In this document: piece after piece, positions 36,062 to 44,364 of the stretch
Layout of the letters: every line of letters begins with the position of its first letter
How positions within the stretch are numbered: the first letter of the stretch is position 1
Assembly: GCF_002939475.1 (NCBI RefSeq)
Contig: NZ_PKFQ01000001.1
Span: 496,001 to 560,000 of the forward strand
Direction: 5' to 3'
Source: Streptomyces cinnamoneus
Lineage (GTDB): Bacteria > Actinomycetota > Actinomycetes > Streptomycetales > Streptomycetaceae
DNA length: 64,000 nt
The notes under the pieces: generated by a model
The model's database searches: none
What the model was told of the DNA's origin: nothing
Seen by the model: only the letters and a program-made list of their open reading frames with translations
Translations under genes and position numbers: made by a program

Positions 36062-37011
36062 CCGCGCCGGACGGCCGGCCCCGGCTGCTCGTCCTGCGGG
36101 CCCTGGGCCTGGGCGACCTGCTCGCCGCCGTGCCCGCGCTGCGGGCGCTGCGCGGGGCGTTCCCCGGGCACGAGCTGGTGCTCGCCGCGCCCCCGGAGCT
36201 GGCCCCGGCGGCCGCGGCCACGGGGGCCGTGGACCGGCTGCTGCCCGCCTGCGCCCCCGGCCGCGCGGTGCCCCGCGCGCTGGCGTGGCGCGGCCCGCCG
36301 CCGGAGGTCGCCGTCGACCTGCACGGCAACGGACCGCCCAGCCACCGGCTGCTGCTGGCGCTGCGGCCGGGCCGGCTGCTGGCCTTCGCCCACCCCGGCA
36401 CGCCCTCGGTGGCCGGTCCCGCGTGGTGTCCGCACGAGCACGAGCGGGAGCGCTGGTGCCGACTGCTGCGGTCCTACGGCATCGCGGCCGACCCCACCGA
36501 CCTGGCCCTGCCCCGTCCCGCCGGCACGTCGCCGGCGCCGGGCGCGGTGGTCCTGCACCCGGGTGCGGCCTCGGCGGCGCGCCGCTGGCCGGCCGACCGG
36601 TACGCGGCGGTGGCGCGGGGACTGCTGGAGCGGGGGCACCGGGTGGCCGTCACCGGCGGGCCGGGCGAGGACGCCCTGGTGGCCCGGGTGGCGGTGCCGG
36701 GGGCCGCCGCCTTCCCGGGGGGCCTTCCCTTCGGGGTCCTGTCCGCGCTGGTGGCCGGGGCGGGGGCCGTGGTCAGCGGCGACACGGGCGTGGCCCACCT
36801 GGCGGTGGCCCACGGCACCCGGAGCGTCACCCTCTTCGGCCCGGTGCCGCCCGCGCTGTGGGGCCCGCCGCCGTCGCCGCGCCACACGGCGCTGTGGCAT
36901 CCGGGGCCGCCGGGGAACCCGCACGGGCGGCGGCCCGATCCGTTGCTGCTGCGCATCCGGCCCGAGGAGGTCCTCGCGGCCCTGGCCCGAGGGGAGGCCC
37001 CGGCCGGGTGA
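36058..37011 (+). CDS. glycosyltransferase family 9 (heptosyltransferase-like), second copy
   Basis: A 317-residue GT9 enzyme, divergent from the first copy at 30784. It has LVLRALGLGDLLAAVPALRAL at the N-terminus, VVLHPGAASAARRWPADRYA (about 162-181), and VVSGDTGVAHLAVAHGT (about 238-254). Donor-domain Asp/Thr/His residues are present. GTG start overlaps hldE. Two GT9 enzymes imply at least two heptose transfers to different acceptors. It is the last clear member of the operon. Confidence 0.88.
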   Translation: MTAPDGRPRLLVLRALGLGDLLAAVPALRALRGAFPGHELVLAAPPELAPAAAATGAVDRLLPACAPGRAVPRALAWRGPPPEVAVDLHGNGPPSHRLLLALRPGRLLAFAHPGTPSVAGPAWCPHEHERERWCRLLRSYGIAADPTDLALPRPAGTSPAPGAVVLHPGAASAARRWPADRYAAVARGLLERGHRVAVTGGPGEDALVARVAVPGAAAFPGGLPFGVLSALVAGAGAVVSGDTGVAHLAVAHGTRSVTLFGPVPPALWGPPPSPRHTALWHPGPPGNPHGRRPDPLLLRIRPEEVLAALARGEAPAG

Positions 37012-37075
37012 GCGCGCGGGCCCGCCCGCCGGGCGGTGCCACCGTGGAAGAAGAGACAGAAGGAAGGTGTTCCCC

Positions 37076-37303
37076 ATGACCACCGCGAGCCCCGAACCCG
37101 ATACGCCGCGCACTCCGGGCCAGGAGGGCGGCGTACCGCCGACCGAGACCCCGCCTGGCGAGGACAGCACCGCCGGCGCGGGCCCCCGGGAGACGTACAA
37201 CCCGACGCGCGGCTGGGCGAAGGGGCCGGTCATCGCGATCGGCGCCCTCGTCGTGGTGTTCGCCGTGACCGTCATCATCTGGGCCGCGCTCGTCGCCATG
37301 TGA
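37076..37303 (+). CDS. DUF6480 small membrane protein
   Basis: A 75-residue protein with a Pro/Gly/Glu-rich N-terminal half (TPGQEGGVPPTETPPGEDS then GPRETYNPTRGWAKGP) and a single C-terminal membrane helix (VIAIGALVVVFAVTVIIWA). The pattern matches DUF6480, a short Streptomyces family of unknown role. AAGGAAG lies before the ATG. It may be the tail of the heptose operon (65-nt gap) or independent. Confidence 0.75.
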   Translation: MTTASPEPDTPRTPGQEGGVPPTETPPGEDSTAGAGPRETYNPTRGWAKGPVIAIGALVVVFAVTVIIWAALVAM

Positions 37304-37312
37304 CCGGGCTCC

Positions 37313-37336
37313 GGCCGCGGGCCCGGGCCCGCGGCC
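37313..37336. terminator. 24-bp palindrome between convergent genes
   Basis: A perfect palindrome of 24 bases centred at 37324/37325 lies 9 nt past the DUF6480 stop and 7 nt past the stop of the convergent MFS gene. It probably terminates both. Confidence 0.6.
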
Positions 37337-37343
37337 GGCCGGC

Positions 37344-38831
37344 TCAGGCTGCGGTCTGGAAGGCCGCCTCGGGCGCGAGGACCGGCGCGGGGCGCCGGGC
37401 CGCGGTGCGCCGGCGGCGGTGGGCGAGGGCGCCCGCGCCGATCACGCCCACGATGAGGGCGCCGCCGAGGACCAGTGCGCCGCGCTCGCCCGCGCCCTGG
37501 ACCAGCAGGCCCAGCAGCGGCGGGCCGGCGAGGCCCCAGGCCGTGCTGACGCTGCGCCAGACGCCGAGGACGCGGCCGCGCATGTGGGCGGGCGGGTCGG
37601 TCTGGAGCACGGTCGTCGTCGCGGTGTCGGAGACCGACTCCACGATGGCCATCGGCACGACCATGACCAGCAGCATCAGCAGGACGGGGCTGAGGCCCGC
37701 CACGATCTGGAGCAGGGCCCCCGCCGCGGCCAGCAGGGCCACCAGCCGGACGGTCGGCCTGCGCAGCCGGCCCGCCACGACGGCTCCCGCGATGCCGCCG
37801 ACGGCGAGGAGGGCCGAGACCAGGCCGTAGGCGCCGGCGCCGCCGTGCAGCGGGCCGGTGACCAGGGTGGCCAGGGTGAGCTGGTAGTTGCGGCCCAGGA
37901 CGGCGCTGACCGCGGCGATCACCGCGAGCGCCACGAGGCTGCGGCGGCTGAGGAAGAACGCCAGGCCACCGCGCCCGTCCTCGGCGGCGGCGCCGCGCGG
38001 GCGGGCCGCCGCGGCCAGGGCCTCCTCGCGAGCGTGCGGCTGGAGGCGCAGGAACGGGATCACAGCGGTCACGAACAGGAACGAGACGCCGTTGACCGCG
38101 TAGGCGCCGGCCGTGCCGACGGTGGCGATGCCCACCGCGGCCAGGGCGGTGCCGGCCAGACGTCCGGCGCTGTGCACGACGGACCCCAGGGCGATCGCCG
38201 AGGGCACGTCCTTCTCGGGGACGAGGTCGTTGCCGAGCAGCGCCGTCGCCGGGCCGTCCACGGTGGCGATCAGGCCGGTGATGCCGGCGAGGACCATCAG
38301 CACCGGCACATTGAGCGCGCCGAAGGCCACGAGCAGGGCGGTGGCGAAGGCCACGGCGGCCAGCAGGGCCTGGCTCACGGCCGCGGTGACCTTGCGGGGC
38401 CAGCGGTCCACGACGGCGCCGCCGAGCAGTCCGAAGAGCAGGCCGGGAGCGGCCTGGACCGACAGGGACAGGCCCGTGGTCGCGGCCGAGCCGGTGAGCT
38501 GGAGGACCAGTAGGTTCTGCACCGTGAGCTGCATCCAGGTGCCGAGGTTCGACACGAGGTTGGCCGCGGACCACCAGCGCATGCTGCGGCTGCGCAGGCA
38601 GCGCCAGGGGGACCGGTCCTCAGCCGCGGCGTTCTTGCGGCGGCCGAGCAGACCGCGCACCGGCCGCGCGGCGGGCGCGGCGGCGGAGTCGGGCGTGGCA
38701 GGGGCGACGGAGGAAGGGCGCAAGGATCCGGTCCGGGGGTAGGGGAAGCGGCTGGGCCGGCACGTCGCGCCTCGGGCGGGCCGGGGGCGGTCCGCGGGTC
38801 CTGGCGTCGAGAACCCCGCCGGGTGCGTCAC
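37344..38831 (-). CDS. MFS transporter
   Basis: A 495-residue frame (upper bound) with about 11-12 membrane helices starting near residue 85 (MRWWSAANLVSNLGTWMQ). The first loop motif is DRWPRK and the central cytoplasmic loop near 300 is basic. The type resembles EntS-like/DHA3 exporters of macrolides or siderophores. The N-terminal 60-80 residues are Pro/Arg-rich and unlike the family. The real start may be a later GTG (38660) or TTG (38723); none has a good ribosome site. Substrate unknown. Confidence 0.8.
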   Translation of the reverse strand: MTHPAGFSTPGPADRPRPARGATCRPSRFPYPRTGSLRPSSVAPATPDSAAAPAARPVRGLLGRRKNAAAEDRSPWRCLRSRSMRWWSAANLVSNLGTWMQLTVQNLLVLQLTGSAATTGLSLSVQAAPGLLFGLLGGAVVDRWPRKVTAAVSQALLAAVAFATALLVAFGALNVPVLMVLAGITGLIATVDGPATALLGNDLVPEKDVPSAIALGSVVHSAGRLAGTALAAVGIATVGTAGAYAVNGVSFLFVTAVIPFLRLQPHAREEALAAAARPRGAAAEDGRGGLAFFLSRRSLVALAVIAAVSAVLGRNYQLTLATLVTGPLHGGAGAYGLVSALLAVGGIAGAVVAGRLRRPTVRLVALLAAAGALLQIVAGLSPVLLMLLVMVVPMAIVESVSDTATTTVLQTDPPAHMRGRVLGVWRSVSTAWGLAGPPLLGLLVQGAGERGALVLGGALIVGVIGAGALAHRRRRTAARRPAPVLAPEAAFQTAA

Positions 38832-38959
38832 CCAGGGCGGGGGCCGGGAAGAACACCGGGACGCGACGCCCCTGGGCGGGGGTCGCTTCCGGCGTCCATG
38901 TCATCGTCACAAGCGCTTCCCGGCGTTGAGAAGTTCGCGCGCTGTGCGGTCGGTCACCC

Positions 38960-38994
38960 TCCCCCGCCGCTCCTTGCCGGTACGGGCGGCGGGG
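38960..38994 (-). terminator. hairpin after the SDR gene
   Basis: A 10-bp perfect stem (CCCCCGCCGC at 38960-38969, complement at 38985-38994) with a 15-nt loop, 35 nt beyond the stop of the minus-strand SDR gene. Confidence 0.5.
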
Positions 38995-39029
38995 GCGGAG
39001 TGGTGGGGTGGGTCACACGGCCCGGCGGC

Positions 39030-39992
39030 TCAGCCGGGCTGCTGGTTGAACCGGTGGGCGGCGCGGTCGTTCAGCCGGGTGAGCCGGTTCAGCACGGCGG
39101 AGTCGATCCTGCGGGCGGCGACGCGGCCGGGCACGTCGTGCTCGGGCGCGGTCCCGCCGCCGGGCAGCAGCCGGGCGCCCAGGGCCAGGAGCCGGGCCGT
39201 GGTGGCGGGGGCGACGCCGTGGAACCGCACCGCCGCCTTGGCGACGGGGCTGAGCACGGCCTCCGGCCGGCGCCGCTCGGCGGCCGTGACGACGGCGCGG
39301 GCCGCCCGCTCGGCGTCCATGGACAGCACCGGGAGTCCCGCCGCCGCGGCGAACCAGGCGTACTCCCTGCCGGGCTGGCCGCTGAACCGGGCGGCGGTGT
39401 GCGAGCCGGTGCGCATCAGGCCCGGCAGGACGGTCGTGACGCTGATGCCGTCGGCCGCCAGCTCGGCACGCAGCCCCTCGGACAGTCCGGCGGCCGCGAA
39501 CTTGGCGCCGGCGTAGGGCAGCAGATGGGGGGCGGCGACGCGGCCGCCGAGGGAGCTGATGGTGACGATCCGCCCCTCGCCGCGGGCCCGCATGGCCGGC
39601 AGCGCGGCCATCACGAGGCGCAGGGGGGCGAAGTACATGGTCTCCATGGCGCTGCGGAAGTCCGCCTCGGCCATCGCGGAGAGGGGCCCCACCTGGATCT
39701 CGCCCGCGTTGTTCACCAGGACGTCCAGGGAGCCGAACGCGGCCTCGGTCGCCTCCACGAGCCGCCCGGGTGCCTGCTCGTCGGTGATGTCGCAGGCCAG
39801 GGAGCGGACGTCCGCTCCCTCCTCGCGCAGCATCCGCTCGGCGCGGGCGAGCTCGTCGTCGTCGCGGGCGCAGAGCATGACGCGGCACCCCCGACGGGTC
39901 AGCTCCCGGGCGATGAGCAGGCCGAGGCCGCGGGAGGACCCGGTCACGAGCGCGGCACGGCCGGTCAGGCCGTCGTGGGACGAGCGGGGCAT
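39030..39992 (-). CDS. SDR family oxidoreductase
   Basis: A 320-residue classical short-chain dehydrogenase with a C-terminal extension. The cofactor motif is TGSSRGLG (about 16-23), NNAG follows near 93, and the catalytic Ser and YAGAK lie near 141 and 156. The extra 80 residues (PEAVLSPVAKAAVRFHGVAP onward) resemble those of membrane-associated SDRs acting on lipids. AGGAGG lies 7 nt before the ATG at 39992, ruling out the longer frame. Substrate unknown. Confidence 0.88.
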   Translation of the reverse strand: MPRSSHDGLTGRAALVTGSSRGLGLLIARELTRRGCRVMLCARDDDELARAERMLREEGADVRSLACDITDEQAPGRLVEATEAAFGSLDVLVNNAGEIQVGPLSAMAEADFRSAMETMYFAPLRLVMAALPAMRARGEGRIVTISSLGGRVAAPHLLPYAGAKFAAAGLSEGLRAELAADGISVTTVLPGLMRTGSHTAARFSGQPGREYAWFAAAAGLPVLSMDAERAARAVVTAAERRRPEAVLSPVAKAAVRFHGVAPATTARLLALGARLLPGGGTAPEHDVPGRVAARRIDSAVLNRLTRLNDRAAHRFNQQPG

Positions 39993-40174
39993 GGGCCCAC
40001 CTCCTAGCTCTGGAGTCAGTGTCACCCGGGCGGGCGGCCGCCGCCGCTCGGGGCGGGGCCGGCGCCCGGCCGTCACGGTGGGTGCGCGGTCGTCGCCGGC
40101 TGCTGCGGGGCGGCGTTTCGGGGGAGGTTCCCCGGGTACGTTCTCCGACTCATCCGGCGACGAAAGGTCCTGCG

Positions 40175-41194
40175 ATGTCCCAGCGCAAACCCGCCCTGCG
40201 TCCGGTCGTCTGGCAGCCGCCGCCCCGCCCCGCCCGGGCCCGCGCCCGCTACGGACCGGACCCGCTGCCGCCGGTGCGCCGGCTGCCGCTCGGCGCGAGC
40301 GGCCCCGAGGACGTCCGCGTCGACGCGGAGGGAAGGGTGCTGACCGGTGTGTCGGACGGGCGGGTGCTCGGCGTGGACCCGGTGGGGGGCCGGGTGCGTA
40401 CGGTCGCCGACACCGGGGGACGGCCGCTGGGCCTGTGCCCGCTGCCCGACGGGCGGCTGCTGGTGTGTGACGCGGAGCGCGGGCTGCTGCGGGTCGAGCC
40501 GGGGTCCGGACGGGTCGAACGGCTGCTGCGGGAGGTGGCCGGAACGCCGCTGGGAGTGTGCAGCAACGCCGTGACGACGGCCGACGGCACCGTGTACGTC
40601 AGTGACGCCAGCCGGCGTTTCCCGCTCGCCCACTGGATGGGCGACCTGCTGGAGCACTCCGGCACCGGCCGCCTCGTCCGCTGGGAGCCCGCCACCGGCG
40701 ACGCCCAAGTGGTGCTCGACGGGCTGCACTTCGCCAACGGGGTCGCCCTGGCGTCCGACGGCTCGTTCGTCGTGGTCGCCGAGACCGGTGCCTACCGGCT
40801 GCGCCGCCTGTGGCTGACGGGTCCGAAGGCGGGGGCCGACGACGTCTTCGCCGCGAACCTGCCCGGATTCCCGGACAACCTGTCGACCGGTCCCGGCGGC
40901 CTGATCTGGGTGGCGATGGCCGCGCCCAGGGATCCCGTGCTCGATCTGCTGCACCGTACGCGTCCGGGCCTGCGCCGCGCCCTGTGGGCCCTGCCGTCCG
41001 CGCTGCTCCCCGGGCCGCGCCGCACCGCCTGGGCGATCGCCCTGGACGCCGACGGGCGGGTGGTGCGGGACCTCCAGCGGCCGGGGCGCGGCTACCACAT
41101 GGTGACCAGCGTGTGCGAACACGCCGGCGGGCTGTACCTGGGGAGCCTGGTGGAGTCCTCACTGGGCGTCGTGCCCCTGGAGAAGGCGGGCTGA
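40175..41194 (+). CDS. SMP-30/strictosidine synthase-like beta-propeller protein
   Basis: A 339-residue six-bladed propeller with repeated blade strands: GPEDVRVDAEGRVLTGVSDG, GRPLGLCPLPDGRLLVCDAE, ANGVALASDGSFVVVAET and TGPGGLIWVAMAAPRDPV. The acidic residues at strand ends match the metal site of the SMP-30/gluconolactonase and strictosidine synthase-like superfamily. No signal peptide is evident. These proteins hydrolyse lactones or esters, but the substrate cannot be assigned. A moderate AAAGG ribosome site is present. Confidence 0.8.
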   Translation: MSQRKPALRPVVWQPPPRPARARARYGPDPLPPVRRLPLGASGPEDVRVDAEGRVLTGVSDGRVLGVDPVGGRVRTVADTGGRPLGLCPLPDGRLLVCDAERGLLRVEPGSGRVERLLREVAGTPLGVCSNAVTTADGTVYVSDASRRFPLAHWMGDLLEHSGTGRLVRWEPATGDAQVVLDGLHFANGVALASDGSFVVVAETGAYRLRRLWLTGPKAGADDVFAANLPGFPDNLSTGPGGLIWVAMAAPRDPVLDLLHRTRPGLRRALWALPSALLPGPRRTAWAIALDADGRVVRDLQRPGRGYHMVTSVCEHAGGLYLGSLVESSLGVVPLEKAG

Positions 41195-41300
41195 CCCGTC
41201 CTCAGCCGGGGGCGCCAGGCCGTGTCCGGCACTCGCCCGTACGGCCGCAGGCGGGTCCCCATCCCTGCGTGCGCCGCACGGCAGCGGGTACACGTCGCGC

Positions 41301-42749
41301 ATGCGCACCATGGTGAGTTCCTGGGACCGGTCCCTCTTCCAGCAGGTCGCGGCGCGGCACTGGCCGGGGGGTGACCGGGTGCTGCCGAAGCTGTCACGCG
41401 GTGCCGACCACGGGGTGCTGTGGTTCGGCGTGGCCACGGGGGCGGCGCTGCTGGGCGGGCGGTCCGCGCGGCGGGCCGCGCTGCGCGGCGTGGCGTCGCT
41501 GGCGGTCGCCTCGGCGACGGTCAACACGCTGGGCAAGCGGTCCGTGCGGCGCGTCAGGCCGGTGCTGGACGTCGTACCGACGATCCGGCACCTGGCCCGG
41601 CAGCCGTTCACCACCTCCTTCCCGTCGGGGCACGCCGCCTCGGCCGCCGCGTTCACCACGGGCGTCGCGCTGGAGAACCCGGCCTGGGGCCTGGCCCTGG
41701 TGCCGCTCGCCGCCTCCGTGTGCTTCTCCCGCGTCTACACCGGTGTGCACTACCCCGGGGACGTCGTGGCGGGGGCGCTGCTCGGGGTGGGCGCGGCGTT
41801 CGCGGTGCGCGGGGTGGCACCGACCCGCTCCCAGCTCGCTCCCCCGGCGAGGCCGCGCGCGGAGGCCCCGGCGCTGCCGGGCGGCAGGGGCCTGGTGGTG
41901 GTCGTGAGCCGGGGTTCGGGGCAGCGGGCGGCGTCCCGGCCCGACCCGGTCCCGGGAATCCGCGCGGTCCTGCCCGACGCGAAGATCGTCGAGTGCTCCG
42001 AGGGCGACTCGCCGGCGGACGTGCTGGAGCGGGCCGCCGCCGCTGCCGGCGGCGGGGCGCTCGGCGTGTTCGGCGGCGACGGCACCGTCAACGCGGCGGC
42101 GGCCGTCGCCCGGCGGCACGGGCTGCCGCTGGCCGTGCTGCCGGGCGGCACCTACAACCACTTCGCCCACGACCTCGGCATCGAGTCGGTCGCCGACACG
42201 GCGCGTGCCGTGGAGACGGGCGAGGCCGTGGCCGTCGACCTGGTGCGCGTCGACGGCCTCCGTTTCCTCAACACCTTCAGCATCGGCGCCTACCCCGACC
42301 TGGTCCGGGTGCGGGAGCGGTGGGCCCACCGGATCGGCGCCTGGCCGGCCGGCGTGCTGGCCGCCGTGCACGTCCTGCGCACCGCGCAGCCCGTACCCGT
42401 GCGGGTCGACGGCCGCAAGCGGCGGCTGTGGATGCTCTTCGCCGGCAACTGCGTCTACCGGGGGCTGGGGGTCGCCCCGGTGCGCCGGCACGACCTGGCG
42501 GACGGGGTGCTGGACGTCCGCATGATCCGCGGCGGTCGGCTGGCCCGGACGCGCCTGCTGACGGCGGCGCTCACCGGCGGGCTCCGGCATTCGCCGGTGC
42601 TGCGGACGGCACGGGTGCGGCGGCTGCGCGTGGAGGACGTCCCGGCCGGCACGCACATGGCCTACGACGGCGAAGTGGCCCCGGCGCCGCGCTCGCTGAC
42701 GCTGGAGAAGGAGAACGAGGCGCTGGTGGTCTACCGCCTGCCCGACTGA
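41301..42749 (+). CDS. fused PAP2 phosphatase-diacylglycerol kinase-like protein
   Basis: A 482-residue two-domain protein. Residues about 30-170 are a membrane PAP2 acid phosphatase with KRSVRRVRP, SFPSGHAAS and SRVYTGVHYPGDVV (all three motifs). Residues about 195-480 are a LCB5/diacylglycerol-kinase catalytic domain with GVFGGDGTVNAAA (the GGDGT motif, near 255) and LPGGTYNHFAHDLGI. The combination suggests coupled dephosphorylation and phosphorylation of a lipid (phosphatidate/diacylglycerol or undecaprenyl cycle). No ribosome site lies before the ATG; TACACG 7 nt upstream fits a leaderless start. Confidence 0.85.
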   Translation: MRTMVSSWDRSLFQQVAARHWPGGDRVLPKLSRGADHGVLWFGVATGAALLGGRSARRAALRGVASLAVASATVNTLGKRSVRRVRPVLDVVPTIRHLARQPFTTSFPSGHAASAAAFTTGVALENPAWGLALVPLAASVCFSRVYTGVHYPGDVVAGALLGVGAAFAVRGVAPTRSQLAPPARPRAEAPALPGGRGLVVVVSRGSGQRAASRPDPVPGIRAVLPDAKIVECSEGDSPADVLERAAAAAGGGALGVFGGDGTVNAAAAVARRHGLPLAVLPGGTYNHFAHDLGIESVADTARAVETGEAVAVDLVRVDGLRFLNTFSIGAYPDLVRVRERWAHRIGAWPAGVLAAVHVLRTAQPVPVRVDGRKRRLWMLFAGNCVYRGLGVAPVRRHDLADGVLDVRMIRGGRLARTRLLTAALTGGLRHSPVLRTARVRRLRVEDVPAGTHMAYDGEVAPAPRSLTLEKENEALVVYRLPD

Positions 42750-42767
42750 CGGCGTGGACGGCGGGGG

Positions 42768-43247
42768 TCAGTCCTTGCCGTAGCGCATCCGCGCCCAGCC
42801 CGGCAGGGCGAACCAGCACAGCAGGAACCACACGAGCAGGCCCACGACCACCCAGGGCACGGCGGCGTTGTGCAGGGTCACGCGCAGGATGAGCAGCAGG
42901 GCCGAGACGACCGTGGCCAGGAGCAGGACGACGCCGGCCAGGGTCAGCCGGGAGACCCAGACGACGGTCTCGGGTTTGAGCCGCCGTCCCGTGACGATGC
43001 GGTGGAAGGAGACGGGGCCGATGAGGGCGCCGGTGGTCGCGGCGCCCAGCACGACGGTGATCACGTAGATGATCCGGTCGGTGTCCCCGAGGGTGGCGAA
43101 GCGCGGGGTGAAGGCGACGGTCAGCAGGAAGCCGAAGAGGACCTGCACCCCCGTCTGGGCCACCCGCACCTCCTGGAGCAGCTCGGCCCAGCGGCGGTCG
43201 GCCCGCTCCTCCTGTGACTCGTCCCGTCCGTGGCGCTCCGCGTTCAT
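42768..43247 (-). CDS. DUF6328 four-helix membrane protein
   Basis: A 159-residue protein with a charged N-terminus (about 1-25), then four membrane helices (about 33-50, 60-80, 100-123, 130-148) and a short basic tail. AQTGVQVLFGFLLTVAFTPRF is the typical DUF6328 opening. A strong CGGAGGAG lies before the ATG. A SigB-like promoter candidate is 23 nt upstream. Function unknown, stress-linked membrane role inferred only from the promoter. Confidence 0.8.
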   Translation of the reverse strand: MNAERHGRDESQEERADRRWAELLQEVRVAQTGVQVLFGFLLTVAFTPRFATLGDTDRIIYVITVVLGAATTGALIGPVSFHRIVTGRRLKPETVVWVSRLTLAGVVLLLATVVSALLLILRVTLHNAAVPWVVVGLLVWFLLCWFALPGWARMRYGKD

Positions 43248-43269
43248 GGTGTCTCCTCCGGTGCGCCGA

Positions 43270-43294
43270 GTACCCCCTGGGTGCGGCGGTATGC
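43270..43294 (-). promoter_or_regulatory. candidate SigB-type promoter of the DUF6328 gene
   Basis: On the minus strand GCAT, 15 nt, GGGTAC fits the Streptomyces SigB consensus GNNT-N14-16-GGGTA(C/T) exactly and lies 23 nt before the start codon. No experimental support is visible. Confidence 0.35.
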
Positions 43295-43384
43295 GGTGCG
43301 GCGAGCGCGACGGGCCGGAAGGGAGGACACTGTAAGCGCTAGGCCGTATTCGATGTGGGCAGGCGCTGGCTGGAGGTGATGACC

Positions 43385-43540
43385 ATGTTGCCGCTGCTCC
43401 TGGTCCTGCTTCTCGTGGTGATTCTTTTCGGCGCGGGTTTCGCAGTGAAGATCCTTTGGTGGATCGCCCTCGTCGTGCTGGTCCTGTGGCTGATCGGGTT
43501 CGTCGCCCGTTCGGGCGGAGGCCGTTGGTACCGCTGGTAG
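43385..43540 (+). CDS. small hydrophobic membrane protein
   Basis: A 51-residue protein: one long hydrophobic segment (MLPLLLVLLLVVILFGAGFA) and a second helix, ending in the conserved GRWYRW. It matches the 'hydrophobic protein' family frequent in Streptomyces. GGAGG lies 8 nt before the ATG at 43385, so the longer GTG start 30 nt upstream was not used. Role unknown. Confidence 0.75.
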   Translation: MLPLLLVLLLVVILFGAGFAVKILWWIALVVLVLWLIGFVARSGGGRWYRW

Positions 43541-43646
43541 CCCGCCGCCCGGACCGTGAGCCGGGCGTCGGTTCGGAGGTGGTGGAATGGCCCGTTCCAG
43601 GACCTGAGACGACCGGGCCGGCCTGTTCGCCCCGTGCGGGCGGACC

Positions 43647-44354
43647 TCATTCCACGCGGGCGAACGGGCTGGCGTCCAGGTCGGCCAGGAGCGCGGCGGG
43701 GTCGCGGTAGACGGCGACCGCGCCCGCGCTCTCTAGTTCGGCTCTGCCGATGCCGCCGGAGAGCAGCGCGACGCAGTCGACGCCCGCGGCGCGGGCGGCC
43801 TGCACGTCCCACACCGTGTCGCCGACGAACAGCGCGCGCTCCGGCGGCGCTTCGGCTTGTTCGAGTGCCTGGACCACGGCGTCGGGCGCGGGTTTGCTCG
43901 CGTCCACGTCGTCGGCGCTCGTGGCGGCGTGGATCGCGTCGTCGGCGCCGATCGCCCGGCGCAGCGCCTCCAGCTCGACGCCCTGGGCCGAGGTGGCCAG
44001 GACGACGCGCCAGCCCCGGTCGGCGAGCGCGCGCAGCAGCTCGGCCGCGCCCTCCAGCGCCGGCAGGCGGTCGAAGTAGGTGGCGTAGACGGCCTTGTGG
44101 GCCGCGCTGACGGCCTCGTCCCCGGAGCGGTCGCGGTCCTCACCGAGCAGCCGGTCGATCAGACGGCCCGACCCCATGCCGACGGTGTGGTGGATGTCGG
44201 TCATGGTGACGCGGTGGCCGGCCTGGTGGAACGCCTCCCACCAGCTGACGGCGTGGAGGTAGTTGGTGTCCACGAGCGTGCCGTCCACGTCGAAGACGGC
44301 CGCCCGCGGGCGGGCGGGCCGGGCCGGGGTGCTCATGTCGTCGTACGCCGTCAC
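43647..44354 (-). CDS. HAD family hydrolase (phosphoglycolate phosphatase/beta-PGM-like)
   Basis: A 235-residue HAD subfamily I enzyme. FDVDGTLVDTNYLHAV (about 21-36) carries the nucleophile, a helical cap follows, then VVLATSAQG, SKPAPDAVV and FVGDTVWDVQAA (Asp pair near 183). It hydrolyses a phosphate monoester; the cap type resembles phosphoglycolate phosphatase and sugar-phosphate mutases. GAGG lies 8 nt before the GTG. It follows the alcohol dehydrogenase gene by 10 nt and is probably co-transcribed. Confidence 0.85.
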   Translation of the reverse strand: MTAYDDMSTPARPARPRAAVFDVDGTLVDTNYLHAVSWWEAFHQAGHRVTMTDIHHTVGMGSGRLIDRLLGEDRDRSGDEAVSAAHKAVYATYFDRLPALEGAAELLRALADRGWRVVLATSAQGVELEALRRAIGADDAIHAATSADDVDASKPAPDAVVQALEQAEAPPERALFVGDTVWDVQAARAAGVDCVALLSGGIGRAELESAGAVAVYRDPAALLADLDASPFARVE

Positions 44355-44364
44355 GGGGTGTGCC

